A program made the translations under genes and the position numbers. The notes below the pieces were generated by a model, which was not told the origin of the DNA, made no database searches, and worked only from the letters and a program-made list of their open reading frames with translations. A stretch of DNA of 64,000 nt, from the NCBI RefSeq assembly GCF_050971785.1, contig NZ_JBPCCU010000016.1, positions 54,113 to 118,112 of the forward strand. The letters run 5' to 3'. The stretch is from Actinomadura_E scrupuli (GTDB taxonomy: Bacteria > Actinomycetota > Actinomycetes > Streptosporangiales > Streptosporangiaceae). Below, piece by piece: positions 1 through 8,292 of this stretch (position 1 is its first letter; every line of letters begins with the position of its first letter).

Positions 1-185
1 GGCACCCCAAGGGCCTTGCAGATCGACGCGAGCAGTTCGGAGGACGCTTCCTTCTGTCCTCGTTCCACCTCGGAAAGGTAGCCCAGCGACACTCTGGCCG
101 CGGCGGACACCTCACGGAGGGTGCGACCCTGGCGCAGCCGCAGCTGCCGCAGTACGTCACCAAGCAGCTGGCGAAGCAGGACCAT
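1..185 (-). CDS. clgR: ClgR-like helix-turn-helix transcriptional regulator (partial, C-terminus beyond window)
   Basis: Sixty-one codons are visible, read leftward off the window edge. They form an XRE/Cro-type helix-turn-helix: an opening LLGDVLRQLRLRQGRTLREV helix pair, then a recognition segment with VSLGYLSEVERGQKEAS, which is the ClgR signature. ClgR activates clp protease and lon genes in actinobacteria and is itself degraded by ClpP. The ATG at 185 follows a purine-rich ribosome site (GGGGAGGGAG) by seven bases. The order clgR-cinA-pgsA-rimO-rodZ-ftsK matches other actinomycetes, which supports the name. The rest of the gene cannot be judged here. Confidence 0.85.
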   Translation of the reverse strand, partial: MVLLRQLLGDVLRQLRLRQGRTLREVSAAARVSLGYLSEVERGQKEASSELLASICKALGV

Positions 186-272
186 CGTCTCGCTCCCTCC
201 CCTGAGTTCGGACCATCTGACGGTTCCACCGTACCCGGCTTCGCGGTACGCGTGGCAGACCGAGAGATTCGT

Positions 273-285
273 GTTCGCTTCGAAC
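273..285. promoter_or_regulatory. Candidate ClgR/stress operator upstream of clgR
   Basis: The inverted repeat GTTCG-CTT-CGAAC lies 88-100 bases upstream of the clgR start. It resembles the CGC-rich palindromes reported for ClgR boxes (CGC-N5-GCG type), so autoregulation is possible. A weaker inverted repeat (CGTACC/GGTACG, 230-250) lies between it and the gene. Function is inferred only from sequence and position. Confidence 0.4.
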
Positions 286-297
286 GTAACGCTGTAA

Positions 298-1593
298 TCA
301 AGTCGATTCTTCCCGATCTTTACGATCATCGCGCCATTCGCGCACGACGTCCAGACCCAGAATGTGCCGTCTCAGCAGGTCCAGGGCGTGCACCACGGTC
401 ATCCGCCGGACCAGCGGCCGGATCTGCGGGCCGGTGCCCGGCACGGGCAGCGCCGGAGAGTAGGCCGGTGAGACGCCGCCTGGTCCGGCCACGGCGAGGT
501 GGACCGTGCCCACCGGCCGGCCGTCCTGGGGCTCGGGACCGGCCACCCCGGTGACCGCGAGGCCGTAGGTGGCCCCCAGGCGGTCCCGTACGCCCTCCGC
601 CATGGCGACGGCGACTTCGGGGTGGACGGCGCCGTGCCGGGCCAGCAGGTCCTCGGGGACGCCCAGCAGCGAGGCCTTGAGCGCCGTCGCGTAGGCCACG
701 ATCCCGCCGGCGAAGGTGGCCGAGGACCCGGGCATCGCGGTGAGCTCGGCGCCCAGCAGGCCGCCGGTCAGCGACTCGGCCGTCGCCACGGTCGCGGAAC
801 GCTCGGCCAGCAGCCGGTGCACCACCCGGTCGAGGGTGTCCTCCCCGGAGCCGTGCACGACGCCGCCCAGCAGTTCCCGGGCGAGCCCCTCGGCGCGGTC
901 CAGGGCGGCCGGTGCGTCCGGGCCGGTGGCGGTGATGCGGACGCTCACCTCGGCGGGGTCGGGCAGGTACGCCAGCGTGATCCCGGGCAGCGCCTCGACC
1001 TCGGCCAGCCGGGTGGCCAGCTCCGACTCCCGCACGCACGCCGTGCGCAGCCGCCGCCGGGCCGGAACCGGGCCCGTCACCGCCGTGCGCAGCTCGGGCA
1101 GCACCGCCGTGTCGGTGATGGCGCGCATCTCGACCGGGACGCCGGGCAGGGCGTAGACGGGCCCGCCCGCGAGCTCGATCCGCAGCCCGGGGGCACTGCC
1201 CATGGGGTTGTCCAGCACGGTGGCCCCGGCGGGGACCTCGGCCATGCGCAGCGCCATCGGCTGCAACGGCAGGCCCATCCCGGCGGAACGCTCGCGCAGC
1301 CGCCGCTCGATCCCGGGATCACGGTGCAGTTCGACCCCGGCCGCCACGGCCAGCGCGTCACGGGTCAGGTCGTCGTAGGTCGGTCCCAGCCCGCCGGTCG
1401 TGATCACCGCGTCGGCGCGGCCGAGCGCCTCGGTGACGGCTCCGATGATCTCCTCCTGCCGGTCGGCCACGACGACGCTCCGCGTCACCCCGACGCCGTT
1501 CTCGGCCAGCCGCCGGCCCAGCCACGCGGCGTTCCCGTTCATCGTGTCGCCGAGGAGCAGCTCGTCCCCCACCGTCACCAGCTCGACCCGCAT
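298..1593 (-). CDS. cinA: CinA family protein (competence/damage-inducible; nicotinamide-nucleotide amidase domain)
   Basis: The protein has 431 residues. Residues 1-170 form a MoCF/molybdopterin-binding-like domain (VTVGDELLLGDTMN at the start, TTGGLGPTYDDLTRDALA near residue 75). The C-terminal 150 residues form the CinA/PncC domain (ATAESLTGGLL and VAGPEP...PVGTVHLAV), which recycles nicotinamide mononucleotide by deamidation. The ATG at 1593 is preceded by AAGGGA. An upstream in-frame extension exists but runs through a tandem array and is unlikely to be translated. In many actinobacteria cinA sits next to pgsA and clgR; here a DUF1990 gene and a repeat array separate it from pgsA. Confidence 0.92.
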   Translation of the reverse strand: MRVELVTVGDELLLGDTMNGNAAWLGRRLAENGVGVTRSVVVADRQEEIIGAVTEALGRADAVITTGGLGPTYDDLTRDALAVAAGVELHRDPGIERRLRERSAGMGLPLQPMALRMAEVPAGATVLDNPMGSAPGLRIELAGGPVYALPGVPVEMRAITDTAVLPELRTAVTGPVPARRRLRTACVRESELATRLAEVEALPGITLAYLPDPAEVSVRITATGPDAPAALDRAEGLARELLGGVVHGSGEDTLDRVVHRLLAERSATVATAESLTGGLLGAELTAMPGSSATFAGGIVAYATALKASLLGVPEDLLARHGAVHPEVAVAMAEGVRDRLGATYGLAVTGVAGPEPQDGRPVGTVHLAVAGPGGVSPAYSPALPVPGTGPQIRPLVRRMTVVHALDLLRRHILGLDVVREWRDDRKDREEST

Positions 1594-1620
1594 CCGTGTC
1601 CCTTCGTGCCGTGGATCACA

Positions 1621-1642
1621 GGCGATCGCGGGTGCGATCGCC
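1621..1642. promoter_or_regulatory. Perfect inverted repeat upstream of cinA
   Basis: GGCGATCGC, a four-base spacer, then GCGATCGCC form a perfect nine-base stem 28 bases upstream of the cinA start codon. It could be an operator, or the terminator of the DUF1990 gene transcribed from the same side. No U-run follows on either strand. Confidence 0.4.
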
Positions 1643-1673
1643 GGGTTCCGATTGTGTCGGATCGGCCACCGGA

Positions 1674-1790
1674 TCACGTCCCGGATCGGATCAGCCCCGG
1701 ATCGGATCAGGCTCACGATCCGATCAGGCTCACGATCTGATCAGGCTCAGGATCGGATCAGGCTCAGGATCGGATCAGGCCCGGGATCGG
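1674..1790. repeat. GATC-rich 17-bp tandem array between DUF1990 gene and cinA
   Basis: About six imperfect copies of a 17-base unit close to GATCGGATCAGGCTCAG fill the gap between the end of the DUF1990 gene and the upstream region of cinA. Copies differ by one to three bases, which suggests local slippage expansion. The array holds more than ten GATC tetramers. Nothing indicates that it is coding. Confidence 0.8.
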
Positions 1791-1810
1791 CCGGCGGGCC
1801 CGGCCCTCGA

Positions 1811-2332
1811 TCAGGCGCCGGGCCGGTCCGCGGCGGAGACGAGCCTGCGCAGGGCCGTGCCGCAGCGGCGGGCGTAGGCCCGCTGCATCACCGGCACCAG
1901 CGGGCCGCCCGCCCTGGTGTACCAGACGGCCGGCCGGCTGAAGGCCGTGACGGTCAGCCACACGTCGTCCTCGGCATCACGGGAGACGACGAACGCCTCC
2001 TCGCCGCTCGCGGGGTGCCCGGAGAGCGTGCCGTAGCCGAAACCGGCGCGCCGGTCGCCCTCCTCGGTCCAGATGATCTCGCACGGCGCGCGCAGCGCGA
2101 GGGGGCCGACCCCGAGCCGTACCGTCACGATCACCCCGGGCGCGGCCCGGCGGCCGCCCGAGTCGATCCGGACCCCGGCCGCCCGGTGCATCCACCAGTC
2201 CAGCACCGCGTCGGTGGCCGCCGCCATCACGGCGGGGCCCTGCCCGAGCAGGGTCCGTTCCCGCAGCCGGCGGTAGCCGTCCGGCAGGGAGCCGTCTCTG
2301 GTGGCGCCCACCTCGTCGTAGGTCAGCTTCAC
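1811..2332 (-). CDS. DUF1990 family protein
   Basis: The 173-residue protein matches the actinobacterial DUF1990 family. It starts with KLTYDEVGATRDGSLPDGY, has a central GVIVTVRLGVGP and EIIWTEEGDRRAGFGYGTLSGHPASGEEAF block, and ends with ...FSRPAVWYTRAGGPLVPVMQRAYARR, a layout shared by DUF1990 proteins. Its biochemical role is unknown. The GTG at 2332 is chosen because GGGAGGA precedes it by six bases; an upstream ATG has no ribosome site. It lies between cinA and pgsA on the same strand, flanked on both sides by tandem arrays. Confidence 0.85.
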   Translation of the reverse strand: MKLTYDEVGATRDGSLPDGYRRLRERTLLGQGPAVMAAATDAVLDWWMHRAAGVRIDSGGRRAAPGVIVTVRLGVGPLALRAPCEIIWTEEGDRRAGFGYGTLSGHPASGEEAFVVSRDAEDDVWLTVTAFSRPAVWYTRAGGPLVPVMQRAYARRCGTALRRLVSAADRPGA

Positions 2333-2415
2333 GGTGCGTCCTCCCGCAGTCGTCTCCGGGCCAGCATCCCGCATACGGCGCGGCCGGACAGGATCATCAG
2401 GACCGGTCGGTGCCC

Positions 2416-2515
2416 CGTCCAGGACCCGTCAGTGCCCGTCCAGACCCGTCCAGACCCGTCCAGACCCGTCCAGGACCCGCCCGCTCAGACCCGTCCACCC
2501 GGACCCGCCCGCTCA
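2416..2515. repeat. 10-bp tandem array downstream of pgsA
   Basis: Three perfect adjacent copies of CAGACCCGTC (2441-2470) are flanked by degenerate copies, plus a duplicated GGACCCGCCCGCTCA. The array occupies the gap between the pgsA stop and the DUF1990 gene. Confidence 0.7.
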
Positions 2516-3157
2516 GGAACGGGCGCCGGCCGCCTGGCGGCGCAGGCTCCAGGCCCGGAAGAGGTAGTCCAGACCGGTCACGATCGTGACGGCGACGGCG
2601 GCGCCCATCATGGCCCAGCGCAGCGGGTCGAGGGGTCCGGGCGCGATGTAGAAAGTGATGGCGGCCACCTGCAGCAGGGTCTTGAGCTTGCCGCCCCGGC
2701 TGGCCGGGATGACGCCGTACCGGATGACGACGAAGCGCAGCAGGGTGATGCCGACCTCCCGGACCAGGATGACGATGGTCACCCACCACCACAGCTCGCC
2801 CAGGACCGACAGGCCCACCAGTGCCGAGCCAGTGAGGGCCTTGTCCGCGATCGGGTCGGCGATCTTGCCGAAGTCGGTGACCAGGTTGTGCTTGCGCGCC
2901 AGCTGGCCGTCCACCCGGTCGGTGATCGACGCGACGACGAAGACGGCCAGCGCGGCGAGCCGCCAGCCGGTGCCGTCGACGAAGAGCAGCCAGACGAACA
3001 CCGGGACGAGCGCGATCCGCGCCATCGTGAGCAGGTTGGCGACGTTGTAGATGCTGACCTGCGGCGACGGCGGGGTCGCGATGGGGTCGACGGCGGAGGG
3101 GTCGGGCGGCTCCGCGGGCGTTCCGGAGCTCGGCGCCGGACGCTCCGCGGGCGTCAT
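2513..3157 (-). CDS. pgsA: CDP-diacylglycerol-glycerol-3-phosphate 3-phosphatidyltransferase
   Basis: The 214-residue integral membrane protein makes phosphatidylglycerol phosphate from CDP-diacylglycerol and glycerol 3-phosphate. The CDP-alcohol phosphotransferase signature D-x2-DG-x2-AR-x8-G-x3-D-x3-D is complete (DRVDGQLAR...DFGKIADPIAD, about residues 80-105). Several hydrophobic helices follow (LTMARIALVPVFVWLLF, LWWWVTIVILV). The first 35 residues are Pro/Ser/Thr-rich and probably cytosolic. Its ATG overlaps the rimO stop by four bases (ATGA), so the two are translationally coupled. Confidence 0.93.
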   Translation of the reverse strand: MTPAERPAPSSGTPAEPPDPSAVDPIATPPSPQVSIYNVANLLTMARIALVPVFVWLLFVDGTGWRLAALAVFVVASITDRVDGQLARKHNLVTDFGKIADPIADKALTGSALVGLSVLGELWWWVTIVILVREVGITLLRFVVIRYGVIPASRGGKLKTLLQVAAITFYIAPGPLDPLRWAMMGAAVAVTIVTGLDYLFRAWSLRRQAAGARS

Positions 3158-4605
3158 GGCGCGTTCTCCCGGTCCACCTCGGCGATCAGGTCGACTCCCG
3201 CGCTGCCGGTGACCCGGGCCCGGAGGATCTCTCCCACGACCGGCCTCCCGCCGGCCGGCCCACCGGCCAGGACGGTCACGACCCCGTCGACCTCCGGGGC
3301 CTGGTGCGCCGCCCGGCCCTCGGCCTCCCCGTCGGCGGACACCTCCTCGACGAGCACGTCGACCAGCGAGCCGATGCGCTCCTCGGCGCGCTGCGCCGTG
3401 AACTCCTCGGCGAGCGCGGACACCTCGCCCAGCCGGGCGGCGACGTCGTCGGGGTCGAGCTTGCCGTCCAGGGTGGCCGCCTCGGTCCCCTCCTCGTCGG
3501 AGTAGCCGAAGATCCCGATGGCGTCCAGCCGGGCCGCGGCCAGGAAGCCGGTCAGCTCGGTCAGGTCCTCCTCGGTCTCGCCGGGGAAGCCGACGATGAA
3601 GTTGGAGCGGACGCCCGCGTCGGGCACCTGGGCGCGGATCTGCTCCAGCAGCGCGAGGAACCGCTCGGAGTCCCCGAACCTGCGCATCCGGCGCAGCACC
3701 GGGCCGCTGGCGTGCTGGAAGGACAGGTCGAAGTACGGCGCGACGCCGGGGGTGGAGCACAGCGCGGCCACCAGCCCGGGCCGCAGCTCGGCGGGCTGGA
3801 GGTAGCTCACCCGCACCCGGCTGATCTTCTCAACGCCGGCGAGGTCCGGCAGCAGGGTCTCCAGGGCCCTGAGATCCCCCAGGTCCTTGCCGTAGGAGGT
3901 GGAGTTCTCACTGACCAGGACCAGCTCCCGCACGTCGTGACCGGCCAGCCAGCGGGCCTCCTCGAGGACCTCGGCGGGCGGCCGGGACACGTAGGAGCCG
4001 CGGAAGGCGGGGATCGCGCAGAACGTGCACCGGCGGTCGCAGCCGGAGGCCAGCTTCAGCGGCGCCACCGGCCCGCCGCCCAGCCGGCGCCGCAGCACCC
4101 GGGGCCCGGTCGCGGGCGCCACGCCCGCCGGGAGGTCGCCGGGGAGGTCCACCCCGCCGTGGCCGGGGATGTGGGCCGTGCCGGCGGAGCGCTCGACGGG
4201 GGTGAGCGGGAGCAGCGTCCGGCGGTCGCGCGGCACGTGGGCCGGGCGCCGGCGGCCGGCCAGCACGTCGTCGAGCCGCTCCCCGATGGAGGTGTAGTCG
4301 TCGAAGCCGATGACCGCGTCCGCCTCGGGCAGCGCCTCGGCCAGCTCGGTGCCGTACCGCTCGGCCATGCAGCCCGCCGCGACGACCTTGGCGCCGGAGT
4401 CGTGCGCCTCGATCAGGGTGTCGATCGAGTCCTTCTTGGCCGCGTCGATGAAGCCGCAGGTGTTGACCACGACGACCCCGGCCTCGTCGCCCTCCGCCAC
4501 GAGCGTCCAGCCCGAGCTCTCCAGGCGGGCCGCGAGCTCTTCGGAGTCGACCTCGTTACGGGCGCAGCCGAGCGTGACGAGGGAGACCGTGCGACTAGTG
4601 GGCAT
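3154..4605 (-). CDS. rimO: Ribosomal protein S12 methylthiotransferase RimO
   Basis: The 483-residue radical-SAM enzyme adds a methylthio group to the conserved aspartate of ribosomal protein S12. The N-terminal UPF0004 domain carries the auxiliary-cluster cysteines (LGCARNEVDSE, NTCGFI, AAGCMAERY). The radical-SAM motif is CDRRCTFCAIPAF, and a TRAM-like segment forms the C-terminus. It is coupled to pgsA downstream. A roughly 30-residue stretch before the radical-SAM motif (residues 130-165) is Gly/Pro/Arg-rich, as in other actinobacterial RimO proteins. Confidence 0.95.
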   Translation of the reverse strand: MPTSRTVSLVTLGCARNEVDSEELAARLESSGWTLVAEGDEAGVVVVNTCGFIDAAKKDSIDTLIEAHDSGAKVVAAGCMAERYGTELAEALPEADAVIGFDDYTSIGERLDDVLAGRRRPAHVPRDRRTLLPLTPVERSAGTAHIPGHGGVDLPGDLPAGVAPATGPRVLRRRLGGGPVAPLKLASGCDRRCTFCAIPAFRGSYVSRPPAEVLEEARWLAGHDVRELVLVSENSTSYGKDLGDLRALETLLPDLAGVEKISRVRVSYLQPAELRPGLVAALCSTPGVAPYFDLSFQHASGPVLRRMRRFGDSERFLALLEQIRAQVPDAGVRSNFIVGFPGETEEDLTELTGFLAAARLDAIGIFGYSDEEGTEAATLDGKLDPDDVAARLGEVSALAEEFTAQRAEERIGSLVDVLVEEVSADGEAEGRAAHQAPEVDGVVTVLAGGPAGGRPVVGEILRARVTGSAGVDLIAEVDRENAP

Positions 4606-4681
4606 GCCCCATACGTTAATGGGCGCGGCCGCCGGTCCTGACCAGCCCCCTCGGGCTTTCTTCCGTGGAACGCTCCCGGGC

Positions 4682-5431
4682 TCAGGCCGTCTCGGGATCG
4701 CCCGGCCCGAAACTGAGCCGGAGCACCTGCCCGTCGCTGCCCGGCGAACCGAGATCCTTGCCGTTCACGGTGAGCTTCACGCCGCCGCCGTTGCCGATCA
4801 GGATCCGGATCTTCTTCTTGGCGGACCACTCCTTGGAGGCGCCGCTGCGGACCAGCCCGCTGAACAGCTGCGTGCCGCTGCCGTCGCGGACGTTGACCCA
4901 GCTGGCCCGCCGGGCGTCGACCCGCACGGTCACCTTCTTGCGGGAGGCCATCGCGACCGGGGCGGAGGTGGCCGGGGCCGGCGAGGCGGAGCGCTTGCCC
5001 GGCTCGACACGGGAGGCCTGGTCCGCGCGGATGGGCTTCCGCTGCTGCCCGTCGCTGCCGAACGCGTGCACCACTCCGTAGATCAGCACCAGGATCAGGG
5101 CGACGGCCATCGCGGCCGACCAGTTCGGCGACCGGCGTTCCCGGAACCGCACCGGGGTCTCGGGCTCGAAGGCCTCCGCCGCCGAGACGGCCTGCGGGGC
5201 GCCACCGTGCGTGTCGTCGTACTCGCGTACCAGCGGCTCGGGGTCCAGGCCGATCACCCGGGCGATGCTGCGGACGTGGCCGCGCGCGTAGAAGTTGCCG
5301 CCGCAGGCGCTGAAGTCGTCGCGCTCGATGCCCCGGATGACGGTCTCGCGGATCCGGGTCCGTTCGCTCACCTGCGTCACCGTGAGACCCGCGTCCTGAC
5401 GCTTCGTGGCCAGGGTCTCACCGATGCTCAC
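4682..5431 (-). CDS. RodZ-like helix-turn-helix membrane protein (DUF4115)
   Basis: The 249-residue protein has an N-terminal HTH_25 domain (IGETLATKRQDAGLTVTQVSERTRIRET, residues 3-70), one transmembrane helix (AAMAVALILVLIYGVVHAFG, about residues 105-125), a linker and a C-terminal DUF4115 beta domain ending RLSFGPGDPETA. This layout is that of RodZ, which links cell-shape proteins to the membrane; many actinomycetes have it next to ftsK. The GTG at 5431 follows GGAGG by six bases. Confidence 0.88.
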   Translation of the reverse strand: MSIGETLATKRQDAGLTVTQVSERTRIRETVIRGIERDDFSACGGNFYARGHVRSIARVIGLDPEPLVREYDDTHGGAPQAVSAAEAFEPETPVRFRERRSPNWSAAMAVALILVLIYGVVHAFGSDGQQRKPIRADQASRVEPGKRSASPAPATSAPVAMASRKKVTVRVDARRASWVNVRDGSGTQLFSGLVRSGASKEWSAKKKIRILIGNGGGVKLTVNGKDLGSPGSDGQVLRLSFGPGDPETA

Positions 5432-5611
5432 GCTGGACCTCCAGGTTCGCGGTCGCCGGCCGGCCAGGGGACCGGCGGCCCAGATCTTTTCTTTTCGCGT
5501 GCCGCCTCGCGTTACCAGTGTATGAACCGGGCCACCCGTAAAGCGATACGCAACGCGCTAGAAAACGGGGCGAGATTGTCGGCAGCTGTGGCGCCGGCGG
5601 GAGGTTTCCCG

Positions 5612-8164
5612 TCACCCGCCCCCGCGCAGCTCGGCCAGCAGGCCGGGAAGATCGTCGGGTTTGGCCTGCACGTCCCTGGCCTTGGAACCCTCGCTGGGGC
5701 CGACGATGCCGCGGCTCTCCATCAGGTCCATCAGCCGGCCCGCCTTGGCGAAGCCGACGCGCAGCTTGCGCTGCAGCATCGACGTCGAGCCGAACTGGGT
5801 GGAGACGACCAGCTCGGTCGCCTGGACGAGCAGGTCGAGGTCGTCACCGATGTCGTCGTCGATCTCCCGCTTGGGCGCCGTGACCTCGGCGACGTCCTCC
5901 CGGTAGACGACCTCGGTCTGCTCCTTGCAGTGGCCGACGACCGCGGCGATCTCCTTCTCGGAGACGTAGGCGTTCTGCAACCGCATGGGCTTGCTGGCGC
6001 CCATCGGCAGGAACAGCGAGTCGCCCTGGCCGACCAGCTTCTCCGCGCCGGGCTGGTCGAGGATGACCCGGCTGTCCGCCAGGCTGGAGGTGGCGAACGC
6101 CAGCCGGGACGGCACGTTGGCCTTGATCAGGCCGGTGACGACGTCGACGCTGGGCCGCTGGGTGGCGAGCACCAGGTGGATGCCGGCCGCCCGGGCCAGC
6201 TGGGTGATGCGGACCACCGAGTCCTCGACGTCGCGCGGCGCCACCATCATGAGGTCGGCCAGCTCGTCGACGATCACGAGCATGTACGGATAGGGCGTGT
6301 AGACGCGCTCGCTGCCGAGCGGCGCGGTGAGCTGCCCCGCGCGTACGGCCTTGTTGAAGTCGTCGATGTGCCGGAAGCCGGACGCCGCCAGGTCGTCGTA
6401 GCGGCGGTCCATCTCACCGACCACCCACTGCAGGGCCTCGGAGGCCTTCTTTGGGTTGGTGATGATCGGCGTGATGAGATGCGGGATGCCGGAGTACGAG
6501 GAGAGTTCCACTCGTTTCGGATCGACCAGGATCATGCGCACCTCGTCCGGGGTGGACCGCATGAGGATCGAGCAGATCAGGCCGTTGATACAGGTGGACT
6601 TTCCGGCACCGGTCGCGCCGGCGATGAGCATGTGCGGCATCTTGGCCAGGTTGGCGATGACCGTGCGGCCCTCGACGTCCTTGCCGAGGCCGACCACCAT
6701 CGGGTGCTGGTCGTTGACCGCGACGGCCGACCGGAGCACGTCGCCGAGGCTGACGATGTCCTTGTCGACGTTGGGGATCTCCACCCCGATCGCGGACTTG
6801 CCGGGGATCGGGGAGATGATCCGGACGTCGGCGCTCTTCACCGCGTAGGAGATGTTCTTGGTGAGCGCGGTGACCTTCTCGACCTTGACCGCCGGGCCCA
6901 GCTCGATCTCGTACCGGGTGATCGTGGGCCCCCGGGTGAAGCCGGTCACCTGCGCGTCGACGTCGAACTGCTCCAGCACGGCGGTCAGCGCGTTGACGAC
7001 CACGTCGTTGGCCTTGGTGCGCGGCTTGGCCACGCTGCCGGGACGCAGCACCCCCGGCGGCGGCAGCTCGTAGATCTCGCCCGACGACGACAGCGGCAGC
7101 TGCTCCGCCCGCGCGGGGGCGGGGGTCGGGTCCGGCGGCTCGGGGACGTACGGCGGCTCCGGCAGCGCCGCCTCGGCCTCGGCGGGCGGCGGGTCGGCGA
7201 GCTCGTCGAACAGCGCCGGGCCGTCGGCCCGGCGCGGCCTGGGCGCCTTGGGCTCGGCGATCACGGGGGTGTCGTAGGGCTTGTCGTGCTCGCCGACCTC
7301 CACCTCGACCTCGGGCTTGCGCCGCCGTGACCTGCCGCCCTCCGCGGCGCCGTCCTCCTCGCCGGTCTCCTGCCGCTCGCGCAGCGTCACCAGATCCCAC
7401 AGGTGGGCCAGCCGGTCCGGCACCTGCTGGATCGGCGTGGCGGTCACCACCAGCAGCCCGAATCCGCCCAGCAGGAGCAGCAGGGGCACCGCCACCCAGG
7501 CGGTGAGCAGGCTCTCCAGCGGGGCCGAGACCAGCCACCCGATCACGCCGCCGGCCTTGCGCACCGGGCCCATGCCGTTGCGCGGGTACGGGCCGCCCGC
7601 CGCGATGTGCGCGATGCCGAGGGCGCTGACCAGCAGGGCGCTGGCGCCGATGACGACGCGGCCCTCCTCAGTGCGCTCGGGGTGCCGCAGGATGCGCCAG
7701 GCGAGTGCCGCCACCAGCACCGGCAGCATGACGGCGAACACGCCGAAGGCGCCCCGGAAGATCTGCTCCACGGCGACGACGACCACCCCGCGCGGCCGCC
7801 ACCACAGCGCGGCGGCGAGGATGATGGCGGCGCCGAGCGCGGCGAGACCGCCTCCGTCACGGCGATGTTCGACCTCGAGGCCGCGGGCGCCCCGGCCGTA
7901 CACCCGGAAGATCGCGCCGACGGCTCCGGCCAGCAGCAGCCACACCCTGGCGAGCAGCCGGAAGATCCCCAGCAGCACCTGGGCGAGCGGGTCCGGCTTG
8001 GTGCGCTGCGGCGGTGCGGACCGGCCGGACCGGCCGCCCTTGGCGGGGGTCTTGCGCGCGGCCGGGCCTCCGGAGGTCCTGCGCGCGGCCGAGCCCCCGG
8101 CGGGCTTGCGCGCGCCCTGCGCACCCGAGGAGCCCTTCGTTCCGCCAGACGCACGAGTGGCCAT
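5612..8164 (-). CDS. ftsK: FtsK/SpoIIIE DNA translocase
   Basis: The 850-residue protein has a basic Gly/Ala/Ser/Arg-rich N-terminus, four to five membrane helices (about residues 65-260), an acidic Pro-rich linker and the motor domain. Walker A is GATGAGKST, and Walker B includes LVIVDELADLMM. The C-terminal winged-helix gamma domain (LLVQATELVVSTQFGSTSML) reads KOPS/SRS-type sequences. It pumps chromosome ends through division or sporulation septa. The ATG at 8164 was chosen over an upstream one because the longer form would run through the hairpin at 8230-8274. Confidence 0.95.
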   Translation of the reverse strand: MATRASGGTKGSSGAQGARKPAGGSAARRTSGGPAARKTPAKGGRSGRSAPPQRTKPDPLAQVLLGIFRLLARVWLLLAGAVGAIFRVYGRGARGLEVEHRRDGGGLAALGAAIILAAALWWRPRGVVVVAVEQIFRGAFGVFAVMLPVLVAALAWRILRHPERTEEGRVVIGASALLVSALGIAHIAAGGPYPRNGMGPVRKAGGVIGWLVSAPLESLLTAWVAVPLLLLLGGFGLLVVTATPIQQVPDRLAHLWDLVTLRERQETGEEDGAAEGGRSRRRKPEVEVEVGEHDKPYDTPVIAEPKAPRPRRADGPALFDELADPPPAEAEAALPEPPYVPEPPDPTPAPARAEQLPLSSSGEIYELPPPGVLRPGSVAKPRTKANDVVVNALTAVLEQFDVDAQVTGFTRGPTITRYEIELGPAVKVEKVTALTKNISYAVKSADVRIISPIPGKSAIGVEIPNVDKDIVSLGDVLRSAVAVNDQHPMVVGLGKDVEGRTVIANLAKMPHMLIAGATGAGKSTCINGLICSILMRSTPDEVRMILVDPKRVELSSYSGIPHLITPIITNPKKASEALQWVVGEMDRRYDDLAASGFRHIDDFNKAVRAGQLTAPLGSERVYTPYPYMLVIVDELADLMMVAPRDVEDSVVRITQLARAAGIHLVLATQRPSVDVVTGLIKANVPSRLAFATSSLADSRVILDQPGAEKLVGQGDSLFLPMGASKPMRLQNAYVSEKEIAAVVGHCKEQTEVVYREDVAEVTAPKREIDDDIGDDLDLLVQATELVVSTQFGSTSMLQRKLRVGFAKAGRLMDLMESRGIVGPSEGSKARDVQAKPDDLPGLLAELRGGG

Positions 8165-8229
8165 GGTGACGAGACTAACCGCGCGTGCCCGCGGTTGGCC
8201 GACACCAAAACGGCGTGTCGCCCCAAATA

Positions 8230-8274
8230 CGTCGTGATCTTGCAGTGGGGTGTTCCCCATGCAAGATCACGACG
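8230..8274. terminator. Strong hairpin between rnj and ftsK (GTGATCTTGCA family)
   Basis: The 15-base arms (8230-8244 and 8260-8274) are perfectly complementary and extend by five more pairs (TGGGG/CCCCA) across a one-base bulge, closing on the loop TGTT. It lies just downstream of the rnj stop and upstream of ftsK. No U-tract follows, which is usual for actinobacterial terminators. A related hairpin with a CGTGATCATGCA arm occurs at 49832-49872. Confidence 0.8.
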
Positions 8275-8292
8275 GGGGCCGGCCGGGACGGC

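Noticed and set aside
1594..1716. N-terminal extension of cinA in the same frame
   Set aside because: It would be translated from the tandem array and hairpin region and adds 41 residues absent from the family; the ATG at 1593 has a proper ribosome site.
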